NCBI GenBank assembly: GCA_910585375.1
Contig: CAJUCZ010000011.1
Coordinates: 1-59,116 of the forward strand
From: an uncultured Alphaproteobacteria bacterium
Lineage (GTDB): Bacteria; Pseudomonadota; Alphaproteobacteria; RF32; CAG-239
Direction of reading: 5' to 3'
DNA: 59,116 nt
The notes below the pieces were generated by a model. The model was given only the letters and a program-made list of their open reading frames with translations, was not told the DNA's origin and ran no database searches. Each line of letters opens with the position of its first letter. Positions within the stretch are counted from its first letter, which is position 1. Below are positions 25,601-34,792 of this stretch, one piece after another. A program made the translations under genes and the position numbers.

Positions 25601-26210
25601 GGTCAGGAACGTCAGTGTATGTATATTTAAAATATTGCGTTTCTCCGTTAGGGAGCTCAAGCTTAATGATATCGGTTCCTTCGGCAGAAACTTTTTCCCA
25701 TGCAATATTTTGTGCTGAAGAAAATTCATTTTGAAGCACGGATATTTTATAATATTTATTACTTAACTTGCCTTCACCGTCTGCTTCCGGAACAATAAAA
25801 TCATAATTACTTTCAGAACCTTCCTGATACGTAAACGCGCTGGACGGAAGCGAGGCCAAATTAAAAGCGTATTTTTTGCCGTCATATTCAAACAAACCGT
25901 CCGAGGCTTCTGCCAATGCCCCCGCAGAAGTTCCGGCTAAAACAGTTAATAATTCCGCATCAGTACCGTCAGGCATAAAATAGTAATCGTTACTGTTAAT
26001 TGTAACAATTACGGCGCCTTCAGGCAAATTGCCGTTTAACTCTGTAAGATTATAGGTTTTGCCGATTGCAGGCAATACGGATTCGGCTTCTGCATCCAGT
26101 TCATTTAATGTCGGTTCTAAAGACCATACCGCAGACGGCACTATTCCCCAAGCTGCGGCAATTGATATTATCAAAGTGTTGTATCTAGTCATGTTCCAAA
26201 AAGTTAGCAT
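22653..26210 (-). CDS. Large autotransporter with Pmp-like GGAI/FxxN repeats
   Basis: 1185 residues. A signal peptide (ending near PSAVWS) leads to a passenger with at least eleven imperfect repeats of about 23-30 residues. Each has the pattern DFIGNTA, GGAIYN, then GTIxxISG. The paired motifs FxxN and GGA(I/L/V) are those of chlamydial polymorphic membrane proteins and predict a beta-helix. A Pro-Asp-rich linker (PDEPDAPDEPDVPDV) precedes the last 270 residues, a beta-barrel that ends GLGITYNW with a terminal aromatic. Two Cys stand just before the barrel (YCRSCGFYDYYW). It is probably a surface adhesin. Start: 26210, or 26192 (MTRYNTL); neither site is strong. The repeats could vary in number by recombination. 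Confidence 0.85.
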   Translation of the reverse strand: MLTFWNMTRYNTLIISIAAAWGIVPSAVWSLEPTLNELDAEAESVLPAIGKTYNLTELNGNLPEGAVIVTINSNDYYFMPDGTDAELLTVLAGTSAGALAEASDGLFEYDGKKYAFNLASLPSSAFTYQEGSESNYDFIVPEADGEGKLSNKYYKISVLQNEFSSAQNIAWEKVSAEGTDIIKLELPNGETQYFKYTYTDVPDRTKYTKTQTSLTGDVDADFVNIRRGFSSGGGISNSNTGTIDGIKGSFVFDYAPYGGGAVSNAGTIGDITSDFIANYTGLTSKGQKGNGGAIYNQKNAEIGNVTGAFIANSAGQGDGDGSGGAIYNEGTMKDITGKFVANTANTKGGAISNNGTMGNITADFVANHADNTNGSGGAIYNGSSQAIGNITGDFVANSTATSGGALYNEFYAKIGDITGDFIGNTAGVKAGAIQNEGTINKISGDFIGNTANSDNETYGAGAINNGGMGTINGISGNFIGNTSLSHGGAIKNQKEIKNIDGDFIANSAGRRGGAIYNDLNKTIGNISGDFIGNTAAEYGGAIYGNTGAKFGSVSGNFLNNSAKAGGAVYTLGNMTFASGADTYFMSGNYTQNGSYGKIYNAVLGNTTSEFTFDTSGGGNWVINDNLRNGIYNFTGDDVVDALTGTTAQSIAVNNDIINVGSVTVSGTTLKFGDYQHDDQSARNWDGKGAFAAALNADGSVNRDDPMTSLTLNNAVFNLANDYQDIVNLKGYSATDSFLHINVDPDNMTADELHISGNVEGETKMIVHASSDTDIRGKGGIMFAQSENDATGNEGSFLVSRVYKSPYLYDVKYTSVGSNANQWDLVMNDDENPDKNYVPDEPDAPDEPDVPDVPGVPDVPDISFPEILHGQRVAPEVIAYQALPVAALEQTKGMIENIDRQVQGNRIYCRSCGFYDYYWDGKPFNTLWANAVYYSSRNKENVDIDADVWGLEAGGTLQYDLYNKLGLFFSYRKGRYDMNGDGRYYYSITDSKIDIDSYLAGLYYRYSHKNWWAFATLFGGIQQADMKTQDGITSEADGIEFGGSAEIGYDYALNRSYYVTPEAGLFYTQIKYDDASDSAGKTARYSLLQQLEAIFGVKLTQKFDVIHGYGNVYIKPSLIQTFNSGDDVKITGLRKTNMLKNQTLGRLEIGGRYGFSDYISAYGWVNHTFGSHYKASTVGLGITYNW

Positions 26211-26546
26211 TTAGTTATAATATTTTATAATTTATTGTGGGTGAGTTAAAAAATTACTAAAACTTTAGACAGAAATCAATACATTATTTATAATAATTTT
26301 CATATTGATGATTTTTTTGTTTTCAAACAAATACTTACACAATTCAATTTTATAAAAACGCTTTTTGTCCGATTATCAGATTTTTATCTTTGTTGCCCAT
26401 ATATATTATATAACCCTTTGTCAAAATATGAGACCGGCACAAAATTTTTATTGTTTTTCTTTCAATCGCTTAAAGATCAGGCCACAAAGAACCCCCGCTG
26501 AAACGATTTTCGTTTCAAACAGGGGTTTTTTGCTTTTTTTGTATAG
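26211..26546. other. AT-rich intergenic region upstream of the autotransporter gene
   Basis: No gene. It holds the likely promoter region of the minus-strand autotransporter. Near its right end (26487-26530) is a strong terminator, CCCC(C)GCTGAAACGA paired with TCGTTTCAAACAGGGG, serving the small membrane protein gene on the minus strand. Confidence 0.6.
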
Positions 26547-26723
26547 TCAGCCGAATAATATTACGGTTGCGAAAAAGAGTACACATACAATAATGCCGAA
26601 CCAATCAGCATGTTTTTCGTACCACGACGTGTACCGGATGTTATCAGACGCCAATGCTCTTATAAGTGCCAATAACAACAGAATGGCAAGAGCAACAAGG
26701 ATTATTATTCCTATCGTTTTCAT
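26547..26723 (-). CDS. 58-residue two-helix membrane protein
   Basis: Starts MKTIGIIILVALAILLLLAL and ends in IVCVLFFATVILFG. Two hydrophobic segments (about 4-22 and 43-57) enclose a polar loop (SDNIRYTSWYEKHADW). The strong terminator just downstream supports a real transcript. The ribosome binding site is weak. Function unknown; small hairpin proteins of this sort often act as membrane-complex accessories. Confidence 0.5.
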   Translation of the reverse strand: MKTIGIIILVALAILLLLALIRALASDNIRYTSWYEKHADWFGIIVCVLFFATVILFG

Positions 26724-27232
26724 AACTTTGAAAGTTTATTTATTATAATTATTTGCAAATCTATACTTTTATACCGTTAATATATCATATTATTACCGCC
26801 AGCGCAAACATAAAATTTGACAAAATCCAATAATCCCCTTTATCGCTCTTACATATAAGCTTAAAAAGTTCAAAGTTTTCAGTCCGATAATCGCATTTTT
26901 GGCAGCTTCCATTTGCAATCTTTTACAATCAAAGATCAATTAATATATCTTTTTATTGCGAAATATCCGAACCTCCCCCAAAATATCTGCCGTTGCCGCC
27001 TCTTCAGCAATATTTGTCGAAAATAAAAGCTATATCACATAACCAAGAAAATCAATAAACTATAAATTGACGGCAGAAAACATAAAGAATGGCATCATAT
27101 TAAAATTTAAACTGCAGGCCTTACACTTTCGACAAAATTCACAAAAAAATAACTTTTTGCTATTGACACAGAGTTATATTTTTATTAAGAGTGTGGGGAT
27201 TTTTTTAATGATTTTTTTAGGATATTTATAAA
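26724..27232. other. AT-rich intergenic region before the second autotransporter
   Basis: 509 bp with no gene that I can support. One AGTCCGATAAT motif occurs at about 26880, the same motif that starts the island repeats. Near the right end TTGACA (about 27163) is followed by a T-rich spacer and a poor -10, a possible promoter for the gene at 27233. Confidence 0.5.
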
Positions 27233-30200
27233 ATGATGGCCAAGAATTTACTTTTCATTGCAACATTATCTGTGACCACCTCACTCACCCCTTATCATTA
27301 CGGCTATGCGGAAGAATTTGATGCAGTTTACACGCCCACAGACGCAAATAATCTCAAATCATATATTGACCAAAATAATATAGATGGTCTTAATATTAAA
27401 ATTAACGCAGACAATAAATATTTTTTAATTGACCACTATAAAAATTTGACTGTTACAAAAGGCAAGACTTATATTTACGGTGCTAATTTCGTCGCCAGCA
27501 ACAATAACAACGCGCAACCAGACCAATACAACCCATCCATTAAAGTCAAAGGCGCAGACGCCGTATTAACTCTTGACAGCGTGGAAATGAGCAAATTTCT
27601 GGCCTACGGCACTAATAGAAATTTACACGCGGAAAACGGAACTCTTAACATCATTGACGGCAATCTTCACGATAACGGAGGTTCCACCTATACTCAGGGA
27701 GGCGCTGTTGCAATTGCCAAGGAGGGAAAATCCGACATCCTCAACGGTAAATTTTCTGAAAATGTTGTTAACACCGCAGGCGGAGCTATTCATAATCAGG
27801 GCGAGATTAAAGAAATCAGCGGAAGTTTTGAAGGAAATAAAGTAGAAAATACAAAAGCAACCGCCTGGATTGGGGGGTCTGCAATTTACAATCAGTATTC
27901 CTCGGGTTTGGATAATCCCGGCATTGGTGAAATCAAAGCTGATTTTATAAACAATATCAGCGAAACTTCTCTTAAAGCAGAGGTTCACGGGGCTATCAGA
28001 AATCAAGGAAGCTCAAGCTCCAGCGCTAAGATTGATCACATCGCCAGCAACTTTACCGGTAATGTGGCCAAAATTACGGGTGATAAAAAAGGACTTACAA
28101 CTGACCGGCCGGAAGCTCGTGGCGGCGCAATCGGCAATAAAGGCATTATCAATGAAATCTCCGGCGAAATTGTCGATGCTCAACGAATCCGCGGCCTGTT
28201 TCTGAAAAATCAGGCGACTTACGAGGGCGAGACTGAGATTGCCGCAACCGGCGGCGCTATTTATAACGCTAATGAAATAAACAATTTATCTACGCTTGAA
28301 TTTAGAGAAAACCGCGCGGAAGGCAACAATGTCAACAGTTATGGCGGGGCAATCCACAATGAGGGAGCTATCAATACTATCAAAGACAGTACTTTCGAAA
28401 ACAATACTGTCAGCAACAAAGGAGCAACCATCAGCGGCGGCGGCGCAATCGCGGTTTATAAAAATTCCAACAACACAGCGGCGGACAAAGCTTCAATTGA
28501 CACAATCAGCAATGCAACATTCAAAGAAAACAAAGCTGTGGCATTATCCGAAGGCGGAAAAGCTTACGGCGGTGCAATAATGATCGGGCAAAATGCGTCT
28601 AAAAATCAAAATATTGAAAAAATCAATAAAATCGTAAACTCCGAATTTGTAAACAACACGGCGCAAGCTGATAACGGAACGGCCTTGGGCGGCGCCATTT
28701 TGTCAAACAACGACCTGACACTCGAAGCCAATGCCGGTAACGTTTTGTTTCGCGACAACAAAACCATAAACGGCAACAAGGAAGAAAATAACGGCATTTA
28801 TATGCTGACGGGGACAACCGACAAGACTTTGACGCTGAATGCGCTAAACGGCGGGCAAATCATTATGGACGACACAATCAACGGGTCTGAACAAAACAGC
28901 AGTTCAAGCGGCTATTATAAAATTGCCGTTAACGGAGATGCCGAAAGCGAAGTCCAACTGAACAACATGATTAAAAATGCTTCAAAACTTACTCTTGAAG
29001 GGACCAAGCTGACAATCGGCTCGCAAAATACATTAGATGCCAAAACAGATTTGTCTTTGAACAGCGGGCAGTTTAATCTGCAAAATAACGAAATTCAGAA
29101 CGTTTATGCCAACACTTTGTCTTCAAATGAAAATGCGGCTTGGACGATTGATGCCGATTTGGATGCCGGAGAAGCCGACAAGATTATTGCCACGGATGTT
29201 GCTGCCGGATCTAAAATCAAATTAAGCAGTGTAAATATTTTAGCCGACGGCAAACAGAATATTCAAATTGTTGATTCTGCTGACGGCAGCAATCCGCAAT
29301 TTACAAATCTGGACAACCTGCGAACATTTACAGTCAATTACAAATATAAATTCGCTGATAACGGTGATGGCTCGCTGCGGGTTGAGAATCGCTCTTCAAC
29401 TTCCAATCAGGGCCTTAACGGCGCCGTAAATGACACCGAAGAGTACAAAGAAAAAACTTACAGTGTTTCAGATTCCGAGGATAATGTGATTGGCGATCTG
29501 GGAGACCTGCAAGGTAACGGAACAAAGTTAATTATCTTAGGCAACGGCAATGAACTTGACGGTAAAAATTTTGCAGGTATAAAACTCTCTCAAGGACAAG
29601 AAGTGCAATTTGACCGGGTTAGCCAAGTTAAGAACTTTAACAGTGAAAAAGGCGGCGTTATCAATAATAATGGTGGTGTTCTGAACATCCATAACACCAG
29701 TTTTATTAATAATACCGCAAAACAGGGCGGAGCAATTTATACAACGGGGGATGTCAATATTTCGGCCAGCGGAGCTGATGTGCTTTTTGCCGGAAATAAA
29801 GTTGTCCCGGATAAAAACAAAGCAGATAATGCCGGAACTGACGGCAATAATGCGATTTATGCGGCTGACAAAGATGCAAGCATTAACCTGATTGCCAATA
29901 ACGGAACTATTCGCTTTGACGACTCTATTGACGGCGAGGCCGGATATAATATCACTGTTTCCGGCTCGCCATCAGAATATCGTGGCAATGAAGCGGAAAA
30001 CAGCGGCATTATATTTAACAATCATGTCAACAATCTGGGCTGGTTGACAGTTAACTCCTCAAAAGTAAAATTGGGAGACGAAAGTTTTCTTGACGGCGCA
30101 TCAATCAACCTTGACGGCGGACATCTGGATTTGGCAAACGGTCAGCTTGGCGTAATGAATTTGGCAAACTACTATTCAAACAACGGTTTGTTAAGCATTG

Positions 30201-31567
30201 ACGTTGACCCGCTTCAAGGCCGTGCCGATGAGCTTGTTATTGGTGAAAACGCCAGCGGCCATACGCGGTTGTATGTTAACACGCTTAATTCCGGCAAACC
30301 GACGGATAAAATTTTGTTTGCAACAATCAAGGGCTCTTCGTCTAATGGCGGAAACACGCCGGACATTGATGAAGGGGATACGGATGATCCGTTTGGAGAG
30401 CCGGACATTGATGACGGAGATATTGACGTTCCGGATATTGATGAAGGAAACGCACAGGATCCATTTTCCAGATCGGCTATTTTTGCAGCTACGCCGCAAA
30501 CGGTTAACGATGCATCTTTTGAGGTTTGGCGCGTGGCCGGAAGCCCATATCTTTGGGAAACATCTTTTGATGAAGACGCTCAGAAATGGTATTTAAACAC
30601 TTCTGAAAAAAGTCCTGCATTAGCCGCTGAAATGATGGGATATTTCGGTTTGCAATCTGCCGGTTACGAGCTTAACAGAAATCTTTTACAGAATGTCCAA
30701 AACAAAGTCGACGCCGATAAAGTTTATTACAATTGCTGCGGATACTATGATGAGCACTATAACGCACAAAACTTATACAACTTGTGGGTTTCGCCAAGTT
30801 ATAATACTGTAAAAATCAGAAACGTTGCCGATTATGATGCAGACATATCCGGTATTGAGGCCGGCGGAGACATTGTTTCTGACGCCAATAACAGATTGGG
30901 CATGTTCTTATCTTATCGTCAGGGCGATTTTGATTTTAACGGTCACGGCAAATATTTTAATGCCTCCACAAAAACCGATGTTGATATTGACAGTTATGGA
31001 GGAGGTTTGTATTATAACTATACTGACAGCAATTGGTGGGCGTGGGCCGGAATCTACGGCAGTTATCTGGATGTCAACCTTAATACCAAAGACGGGGTTA
31101 AAGCAAGCACTGACGGTTATGCTTTCGGTTCCAGAATATCTTCCGGATATAACTTTGCCTTAGCTCAGGATTGGCATATTTCACCTCTTGTTTCTTTAAG
31201 CTACACTTGGCTGCATTATGATGATTTTAACGACAACGCCGGAAAAAGCATTGAATATGACGATTTTTCCGCGGTTGAAGCAGAACTTGGTCTTAAGCTG
31301 GAGAAACAACATAAGTCTGAAAACAACGGATATTTCAAATATTATGTTCAACCAAGCATAATCCGTAATATTTATTATAATAATGATGTAAAAATCTCTA
31401 ATTTTACAAATGTTCCGACACAAAAAGACCAAACTTTAGGAAAAGTGGAAATCGGTGCAAGAGCAAGTCTTGGCCAAAACTGGACAACATATATCAATGC
31501 TGACCACACCTTTGGCAAAGGATATTCAAACTCTTCTGTTTTACTGGGATTAAACTATGCTTTGTAA
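27233..31567 (+). CDS. Very large autotransporter with GGAI/FxxN motifs
   Basis: 1444 residues. A signal peptide (cleavage likely after GYAEE or just before) leads to a passenger with scattered GGAIHNQG, FENNTVS and FINNTAKQGGAIYT motifs and other beta-helix-like repeats. It is less regular than its neighbour at 22653. An acidic linker (PDIDEGDTDDPFGEPDIDD) precedes the barrel of about 280 residues. The barrel shares features with the first autotransporter: a Cys pair in YYNCCGYYDEHY, then NLWV, and near the end TLGKVEIGARASLG and HTFGKGY. The end is LLGLNYAL. The two genes are divergent paralogues, on opposite strands about 1 kb apart. AGGA precedes the ATG. Probably a surface adhesin. Confidence 0.85.
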   Translation: MMAKNLLFIATLSVTTSLTPYHYGYAEEFDAVYTPTDANNLKSYIDQNNIDGLNIKINADNKYFLIDHYKNLTVTKGKTYIYGANFVASNNNNAQPDQYNPSIKVKGADAVLTLDSVEMSKFLAYGTNRNLHAENGTLNIIDGNLHDNGGSTYTQGGAVAIAKEGKSDILNGKFSENVVNTAGGAIHNQGEIKEISGSFEGNKVENTKATAWIGGSAIYNQYSSGLDNPGIGEIKADFINNISETSLKAEVHGAIRNQGSSSSSAKIDHIASNFTGNVAKITGDKKGLTTDRPEARGGAIGNKGIINEISGEIVDAQRIRGLFLKNQATYEGETEIAATGGAIYNANEINNLSTLEFRENRAEGNNVNSYGGAIHNEGAINTIKDSTFENNTVSNKGATISGGGAIAVYKNSNNTAADKASIDTISNATFKENKAVALSEGGKAYGGAIMIGQNASKNQNIEKINKIVNSEFVNNTAQADNGTALGGAILSNNDLTLEANAGNVLFRDNKTINGNKEENNGIYMLTGTTDKTLTLNALNGGQIIMDDTINGSEQNSSSSGYYKIAVNGDAESEVQLNNMIKNASKLTLEGTKLTIGSQNTLDAKTDLSLNSGQFNLQNNEIQNVYANTLSSNENAAWTIDADLDAGEADKIIATDVAAGSKIKLSSVNILADGKQNIQIVDSADGSNPQFTNLDNLRTFTVNYKYKFADNGDGSLRVENRSSTSNQGLNGAVNDTEEYKEKTYSVSDSEDNVIGDLGDLQGNGTKLIILGNGNELDGKNFAGIKLSQGQEVQFDRVSQVKNFNSEKGGVINNNGGVLNIHNTSFINNTAKQGGAIYTTGDVNISASGADVLFAGNKVVPDKNKADNAGTDGNNAIYAADKDASINLIANNGTIRFDDSIDGEAGYNITVSGSPSEYRGNEAENSGIIFNNHVNNLGWLTVNSSKVKLGDESFLDGASINLDGGHLDLANGQLGVMNLANYYSNNGLLSIDVDPLQGRADELVIGENASGHTRLYVNTLNSGKPTDKILFATIKGSSSNGGNTPDIDEGDTDDPFGEPDIDDGDIDVPDIDEGNAQDPFSRSAIFAATPQTVNDASFEVWRVAGSPYLWETSFDEDAQKWYLNTSEKSPALAAEMMGYFGLQSAGYELNRNLLQNVQNKVDADKVYYNCCGYYDEHYNAQNLYNLWVSPSYNTVKIRNVADYDADISGIEAGGDIVSDANNRLGMFLSYRQGDFDFNGHGKYFNASTKTDVDIDSYGGGLYYNYTDSNWWAWAGIYGSYLDVNLNTKDGVKASTDGYAFGSRISSGYNFALAQDWHISPLVSLSYTWLHYDDFNDNAGKSIEYDDFSAVEAELGLKLEKQHKSENNGYFKYYVQPSIIRNIYYNNDVKISNFTNVPTQKDQTLGKVEIGARASLGQNWTTYINADHTFGKGYSNSSVLLGLNYAL

Positions 31568-31583
31568 ATAAGAAAAAAAGCAT

Positions 31584-31624
31584 CAAAGAGCGTTGCAGAC
31601 ATCTGACTGCAACGCTCTTTTTTC
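31584..31624 (+). terminator. Terminator of the second autotransporter gene
   Basis: AAAGAGCGTTGCAG pairs with CTGCAACGCTCTTTTTT across an 8-nt loop. Confidence 0.9.
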
Positions 31625-31943
31625 GGCATCAATAAAATTTCATTTTTTGAAACTTGCTTTAAAATGTTTTACAACAATCGAAACGCTTATGATTTTGCTG
31701 TGTGTTAATTTTATCTCTCTCATTGGTAACTATTAGACTATTTTTTTGATGTGGGTATAAAATTCGCAACAATTCCATTTTATCTGAAGTTTTTCAACAG
31801 GCTGAAACAGAAGATTGTTAATATCAAATATTCAAAAAAACAAATTTCGGTTGATAATGCAAAAAACAGTTGTCTTTATTTTATTTTTACTTTAAGTTGT
31901 GTGTAGAAAATATAAAAAAAAATATTACTATCGGACTACGAAA
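31625..31943. other. AT-rich intergenic region
   Basis: About 320 bp with no gene. It should hold the promoter of the LysR-type gene, and TTGATG and TATAAAAT elements occur near 31748-31762, but no single promoter stands out. Confidence 0.4.
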
Positions 31944-32822
31944 ATGATAAGAAAAAAACACTTTATGGGTTTGCAGGCGCTCATTCTTTTGGCTGCAATT
32001 CAGGAATACGGCGGCAAGAAAAAGGTCACGGAAAATCTGGGTACTTCAGTTGATACCATGAATAAATATCTGACAATTTTAGAAAATGAAGTCGGGTATA
32101 ATCTATTGGTCAGCGATGCCAGAGGAACCAGACTGACAGCACGCGCCAAATCGCTGGTTGAACATGTGGCACTTATTGAGGATATTTTTACCAGAATATA
32201 TGACGCTGATGTCAAAAACGCCGAACTGAAAGGCGAGGTAAGGGTGAGTATGCCGTTAAGTGTTTTTATTGCCCTTCCCCATGACAATATTGACAATTTA
32301 TTTGCCCAATATCCTTTTATTAACATGGCTTCAATTTCCAATCTTGAGCTGCCGAATTTGAACGCCATGGATATAGACATCGGCTTGACATATGTACCGC
32401 CGGAAGGGTTGGATAATGTTATAATCTGTGAAAAAAGCGTGAAATACGGATATTTTACATCTTCAAAATATATCTCTCGGCATGGTTACCCTAAAGATTT
32501 TGATGACATGATGGAAAATCATTGGCTTGTTAATAATGAAAATATTCAAGTTTATCTCAAGGACTGGAAAAACATTGTTAAACGCGCACAATGCATCCGA
32601 TACAGTTCAAAATCGGCTTCCGCCGTCATTGACATTGTCCGCAACGGCGGCGGCATTACCCTGATGCCTCTCAGATTAAAAGAAGAAGGTTTAATTTTTT
32701 TAGATAATATTGCTTATGAGGAAGAAGCAATCATTTATCTGGTTGCCAAGAAGAAAACCAAAGACATTCCAAGAGTTCGTGCAGTTATTGACTATTACAG
32801 AAATTCACTGAGCCGGATGTAA
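31944..32822 (+). CDS. LysR-family transcriptional regulator
   Basis: About 292 residues from the ATG at 31944 (a GTG at 31899 would add 15 basic residues without a better site). The N-terminal winged HTH reads LQALILLAAIQEYGGKKKVTENLG and TMNKYLTILENEVGYNLL, close to the usual LysR pattern with a Lys-rich insertion, and is followed by a linker helix (LTARAKSLVEHVALIEDIF). The C-terminal domain resembles the LysR substrate-binding domain. Its ligand is unknown. It stands beside the autotransporter gene and could regulate it; this is inferred from position only. Confidence 0.8.
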   Translation: MIRKKHFMGLQALILLAAIQEYGGKKKVTENLGTSVDTMNKYLTILENEVGYNLLVSDARGTRLTARAKSLVEHVALIEDIFTRIYDADVKNAELKGEVRVSMPLSVFIALPHDNIDNLFAQYPFINMASISNLELPNLNAMDIDIGLTYVPPEGLDNVIICEKSVKYGYFTSSKYISRHGYPKDFDDMMENHWLVNNENIQVYLKDWKNIVKRAQCIRYSSKSASAVIDIVRNGGGITLMPLRLKEEGLIFLDNIAYEEEAIIYLVAKKKTKDIPRVRAVIDYYRNSLSRM

Positions 32823-32987
32823 ACGCCTTACATCCGTTTGGAGAAATTTTAACATTGTTAATCATACCGATTTGTCTGAAATTTATACAAAGGTCAGGAC
32901 ATAAAAAAATTAAATAATTCATTCAAAATTTGACCTTTTTTATGTTTTATGGTATAAATAAACGGAGTTGGCTTCAGGAGAAATTGC

Positions 32988-33644
32988 ATGAGCATAAAAT
33001 ATTGTGTCTGGGATGTAGGGCAGACAATATATCCATATACATTGGCTTATTTGGATGAATGGGCGTTTTCCCAAACGTCTGACAAAACGGCGTATTCCAA
33101 CAAAGGCGGTATAAAGGCCTTTAATTATAATCCATATATGGCCGGCGAAATTTATGACGAAGAATTTTGCAAAAGTTTATGCAAAGAATATAATATTCCT
33201 TTTGGCAAGCAAACGCTGCCTGAAATCAACAAGGCCATGCACAAAGGCGTAGGGAATTTTTTTGAAGAAACAATACAGACGATGGCGTTTTTATCACAGC
33301 AAGGCATTGAAAACTGCATATTATCAAACGCACTGCCCATGCTTAGCGGCACTGCTCCCGCACAGGTCAAAGAAAAATATCGCTTTGCCTCTTTTGAATT
33401 GAAGCTGTTAAAACCTGATCCCCGAATTTATCAAGAAGTTCGCCAACGGCTGGATTGCAGGTTTGACGAAATGATTTTTATCGATGACAAAGAAAAAAAT
33501 GTAAAATCTGCGGTCAGTCTCGGTATTCACGGAATTGTTTTTGATAAAGCCTCAATCCGAAACAAATGCGAAACTCTTGTAAAAACTTCCGGTGCCAGAG
33601 GAATGCAAACCGGGCGGAGCCGTTCAGACGGCGGACGCGGATAA
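32988..33644 (+). CDS. HAD-superfamily hydrolase
   Basis: 218 residues. Motif I is VWDVGQTIYP, so the second Asp of DxD is Gly, as in YihX-type HADs (DxGxV/T). Motif II is LSNAL, motif III LLKPDPRIY and motif IV FIDDKEKNV. The cap is a small helical insert. The members of this subgroup are sugar-phosphate phosphatases or dehalogenase-like enzymes; the substrate is not clear. The C-terminal 20 residues (RGMQTGRSRSDGGRG) are Gly/Arg-rich and unusual for the family. GGAG lies 8 nt before the ATG. Confidence 0.85.
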   Translation: MSIKYCVWDVGQTIYPYTLAYLDEWAFSQTSDKTAYSNKGGIKAFNYNPYMAGEIYDEEFCKSLCKEYNIPFGKQTLPEINKAMHKGVGNFFEETIQTMAFLSQQGIENCILSNALPMLSGTAPAQVKEKYRFASFELKLLKPDPRIYQEVRQRLDCRFDEMIFIDDKEKNVKSAVSLGIHGIVFDKASIRNKCETLVKTSGARGMQTGRSRSDGGRG

Positions 33645-33790
33645 AGGCCAATGATTTAATATTTTCTTTGAGAGAAAAGTTTGGTGTTTTTAGATTTTTG
33701 TAAGAAATATTTAAGAAGTTGCTATATAAAATAATTTCAATGTATTTATTAATGTAAAGAATAGCAATTAAGAACAGCCAAATTGCGAAA

Positions 33791-33998
33791 AATAACCTAA
33801 AACTGTTGAGATATCAGTTTTTCTTCTGGGGCTGGCTTCCTGAAAACGTTATTTTAATTATTTATTTCGGAAACCTCCTTGATTCTTACACTTTGTCCGG
33901 CATTATTCTTATGTTACGCTATTTTTTGTCTCACTTTTTGAAATTCCGACCGGTGTGATTTCTGACAAATACGGCAGGAGGCAAAGTCTGATTTTAAT
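33791..33998 (+). pseudogene. Remnant of an MFS transporter gene (N-terminal part)
   Basis: Two frames, shifted against each other near 33915-33930, together read like the start of a major facilitator: RYQFFFWGWLPENVILIIYF, then SLFEIPTGVISDKYGRRQSL, the classic loop 2-3 motif. No start codon is in frame and the rest of the gene is missing, so it is a decayed fragment. It reaches the convergent gene at 34004. Confidence 0.7.
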
Positions 33999-34003
33999 TA
34001 AGT

Positions 34004-34345
34004 TCAATCTGTTATTCTTTGATAAAAATCAGTTATATATTGGCTTTTTACTTCCAACTGCTTGTTTCGCGAAAGAAGACAAGATCCGGCAAGCATCAAT
34101 GCAATCACCGTCAAAGCCGGCAATCCGGTTGACATATTGCCCGCCATATAAGCAATCGTTAAGACCTTTACCGCCGTTAGAGCCAGAAAACTTACAATAA
34201 AACTCCGAAGCACTTTGAAGATGAGAGCCAAGCGCTCATTTTCCGGAGTTTTTTTCTGAATTTTTATGACTTTTCTTAATGACAGCAAGCAAAGAACAAT
34301 TGCAACGCCGCAATAACCGTATAAAACATATTTCCAAGTTTCCAT
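34004..34345 (-). CDS. Small membrane protein of unknown function
   Basis: About 113 residues from METWKYVLYG at 34345. Three hydrophobic segments are seen: YVLYGYCGVAIVLCLLSL, SFIVSFLALTAVKVLTIAY and LPALTVIALMLAGSCLL. A charged loop (KVIKIQKKTPENERL) lies between the first two. No family is recognised. It is last in a long minus-strand run, separated from the MGMT-like gene by about 90 bp. Confidence 0.6.
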   Translation of the reverse strand: METWKYVLYGYCGVAIVLCLLSLRKVIKIQKKTPENERLALIFKVLRSFIVSFLALTAVKVLTIAYMAGNMSTGLPALTVIALMLAGSCLLSRNKQLEVKSQYITDFYQRITD

Positions 34346-34433
34346 AAACTTAATATTTAAATTATTTAACATAATCTTAAAAGACATGAGGTGATATAAT
34401 GGGTAGATAAAAAAATCAATGAAAACAATCCGG

Positions 34434-34742
34434 TTACCAGTCCCATTGATAGCGTTTAAGATCGACACGGCCGTTATCATTCAAAAACACGCCCTCTTCG
34501 GCCAACAGGTATCTTTGCTCGTCCCAGCCGGGGACCAAACGGCCGCAATGGTTGACAATACGGTGGCAGGGATAGGCGCCGTAATATTCCGAACGGCTCA
34601 GGACTTTTCCGACCAGTCTGGAATTTTTGCTTCGACCGATTAAACGGGCAATCTGTCCGTAAGTAGCAACTCTGCCTTCCGGCACTTCTTCCACGACAGA
34701 CAATATCTCATAGGCCAGATATTCATCAAGAACCCGTTTCAT
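34434..34742 (-). CDS. MGMT-family (alkyltransferase domain) protein
   Basis: About 102 residues from the ATG at 34742 (GAGGAAAAGATA upstream). It holds only the DNA-binding and active-site domain of O6-alkylguanine-DNA alkyltransferase: GRVATYGQIARLIG, SRLVGKVL and YPCHRIVNHCGRL. The acceptor cysteine is present (Cys59 in PCHR), unlike the alkyltransferase-like ATL proteins, which have Trp there. The N-terminal domain of Ada/Ogt is absent. It may repair or bind alkylated guanine. A terminator lies between trpS and this gene. Confidence 0.8.
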   Translation of the reverse strand: MKRVLDEYLAYEILSVVEEVPEGRVATYGQIARLIGRSKNSRLVGKVLSRSEYYGAYPCHRIVNHCGRLVPGWDEQRYLLAEEGVFLNDNGRVDLKRYQWDW

Positions 34743-34754
34743 TATCTTTTCCTC

Positions 34755-34790
34755 AGAAAAATATTGCCGGTTCAAGCACCGGCAATAATA
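34755..34790 (-). terminator. trpS terminator
   Basis: On the minus strand ATTGCCGG and CCGGCAAT pair across 8 nt, followed by ATTTTT. It lies just past the trpS stop and before the MGMT-like gene. Confidence 0.75.
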
Positions 34791-34792
34791 TT

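Noticed and set aside
22653..26210. CRISPR-like periodicity in the autotransporter gene
   Set aside because: The periodicity follows the protein repeats (23-30 residues) and the frame is open throughout.
34434..34742. ATL-type alkyltransferase-like protein
   Set aside because: The active-site Cys is present (PCHR), whereas ATL proteins have another residue there, so I call it an MGMT-family protein.
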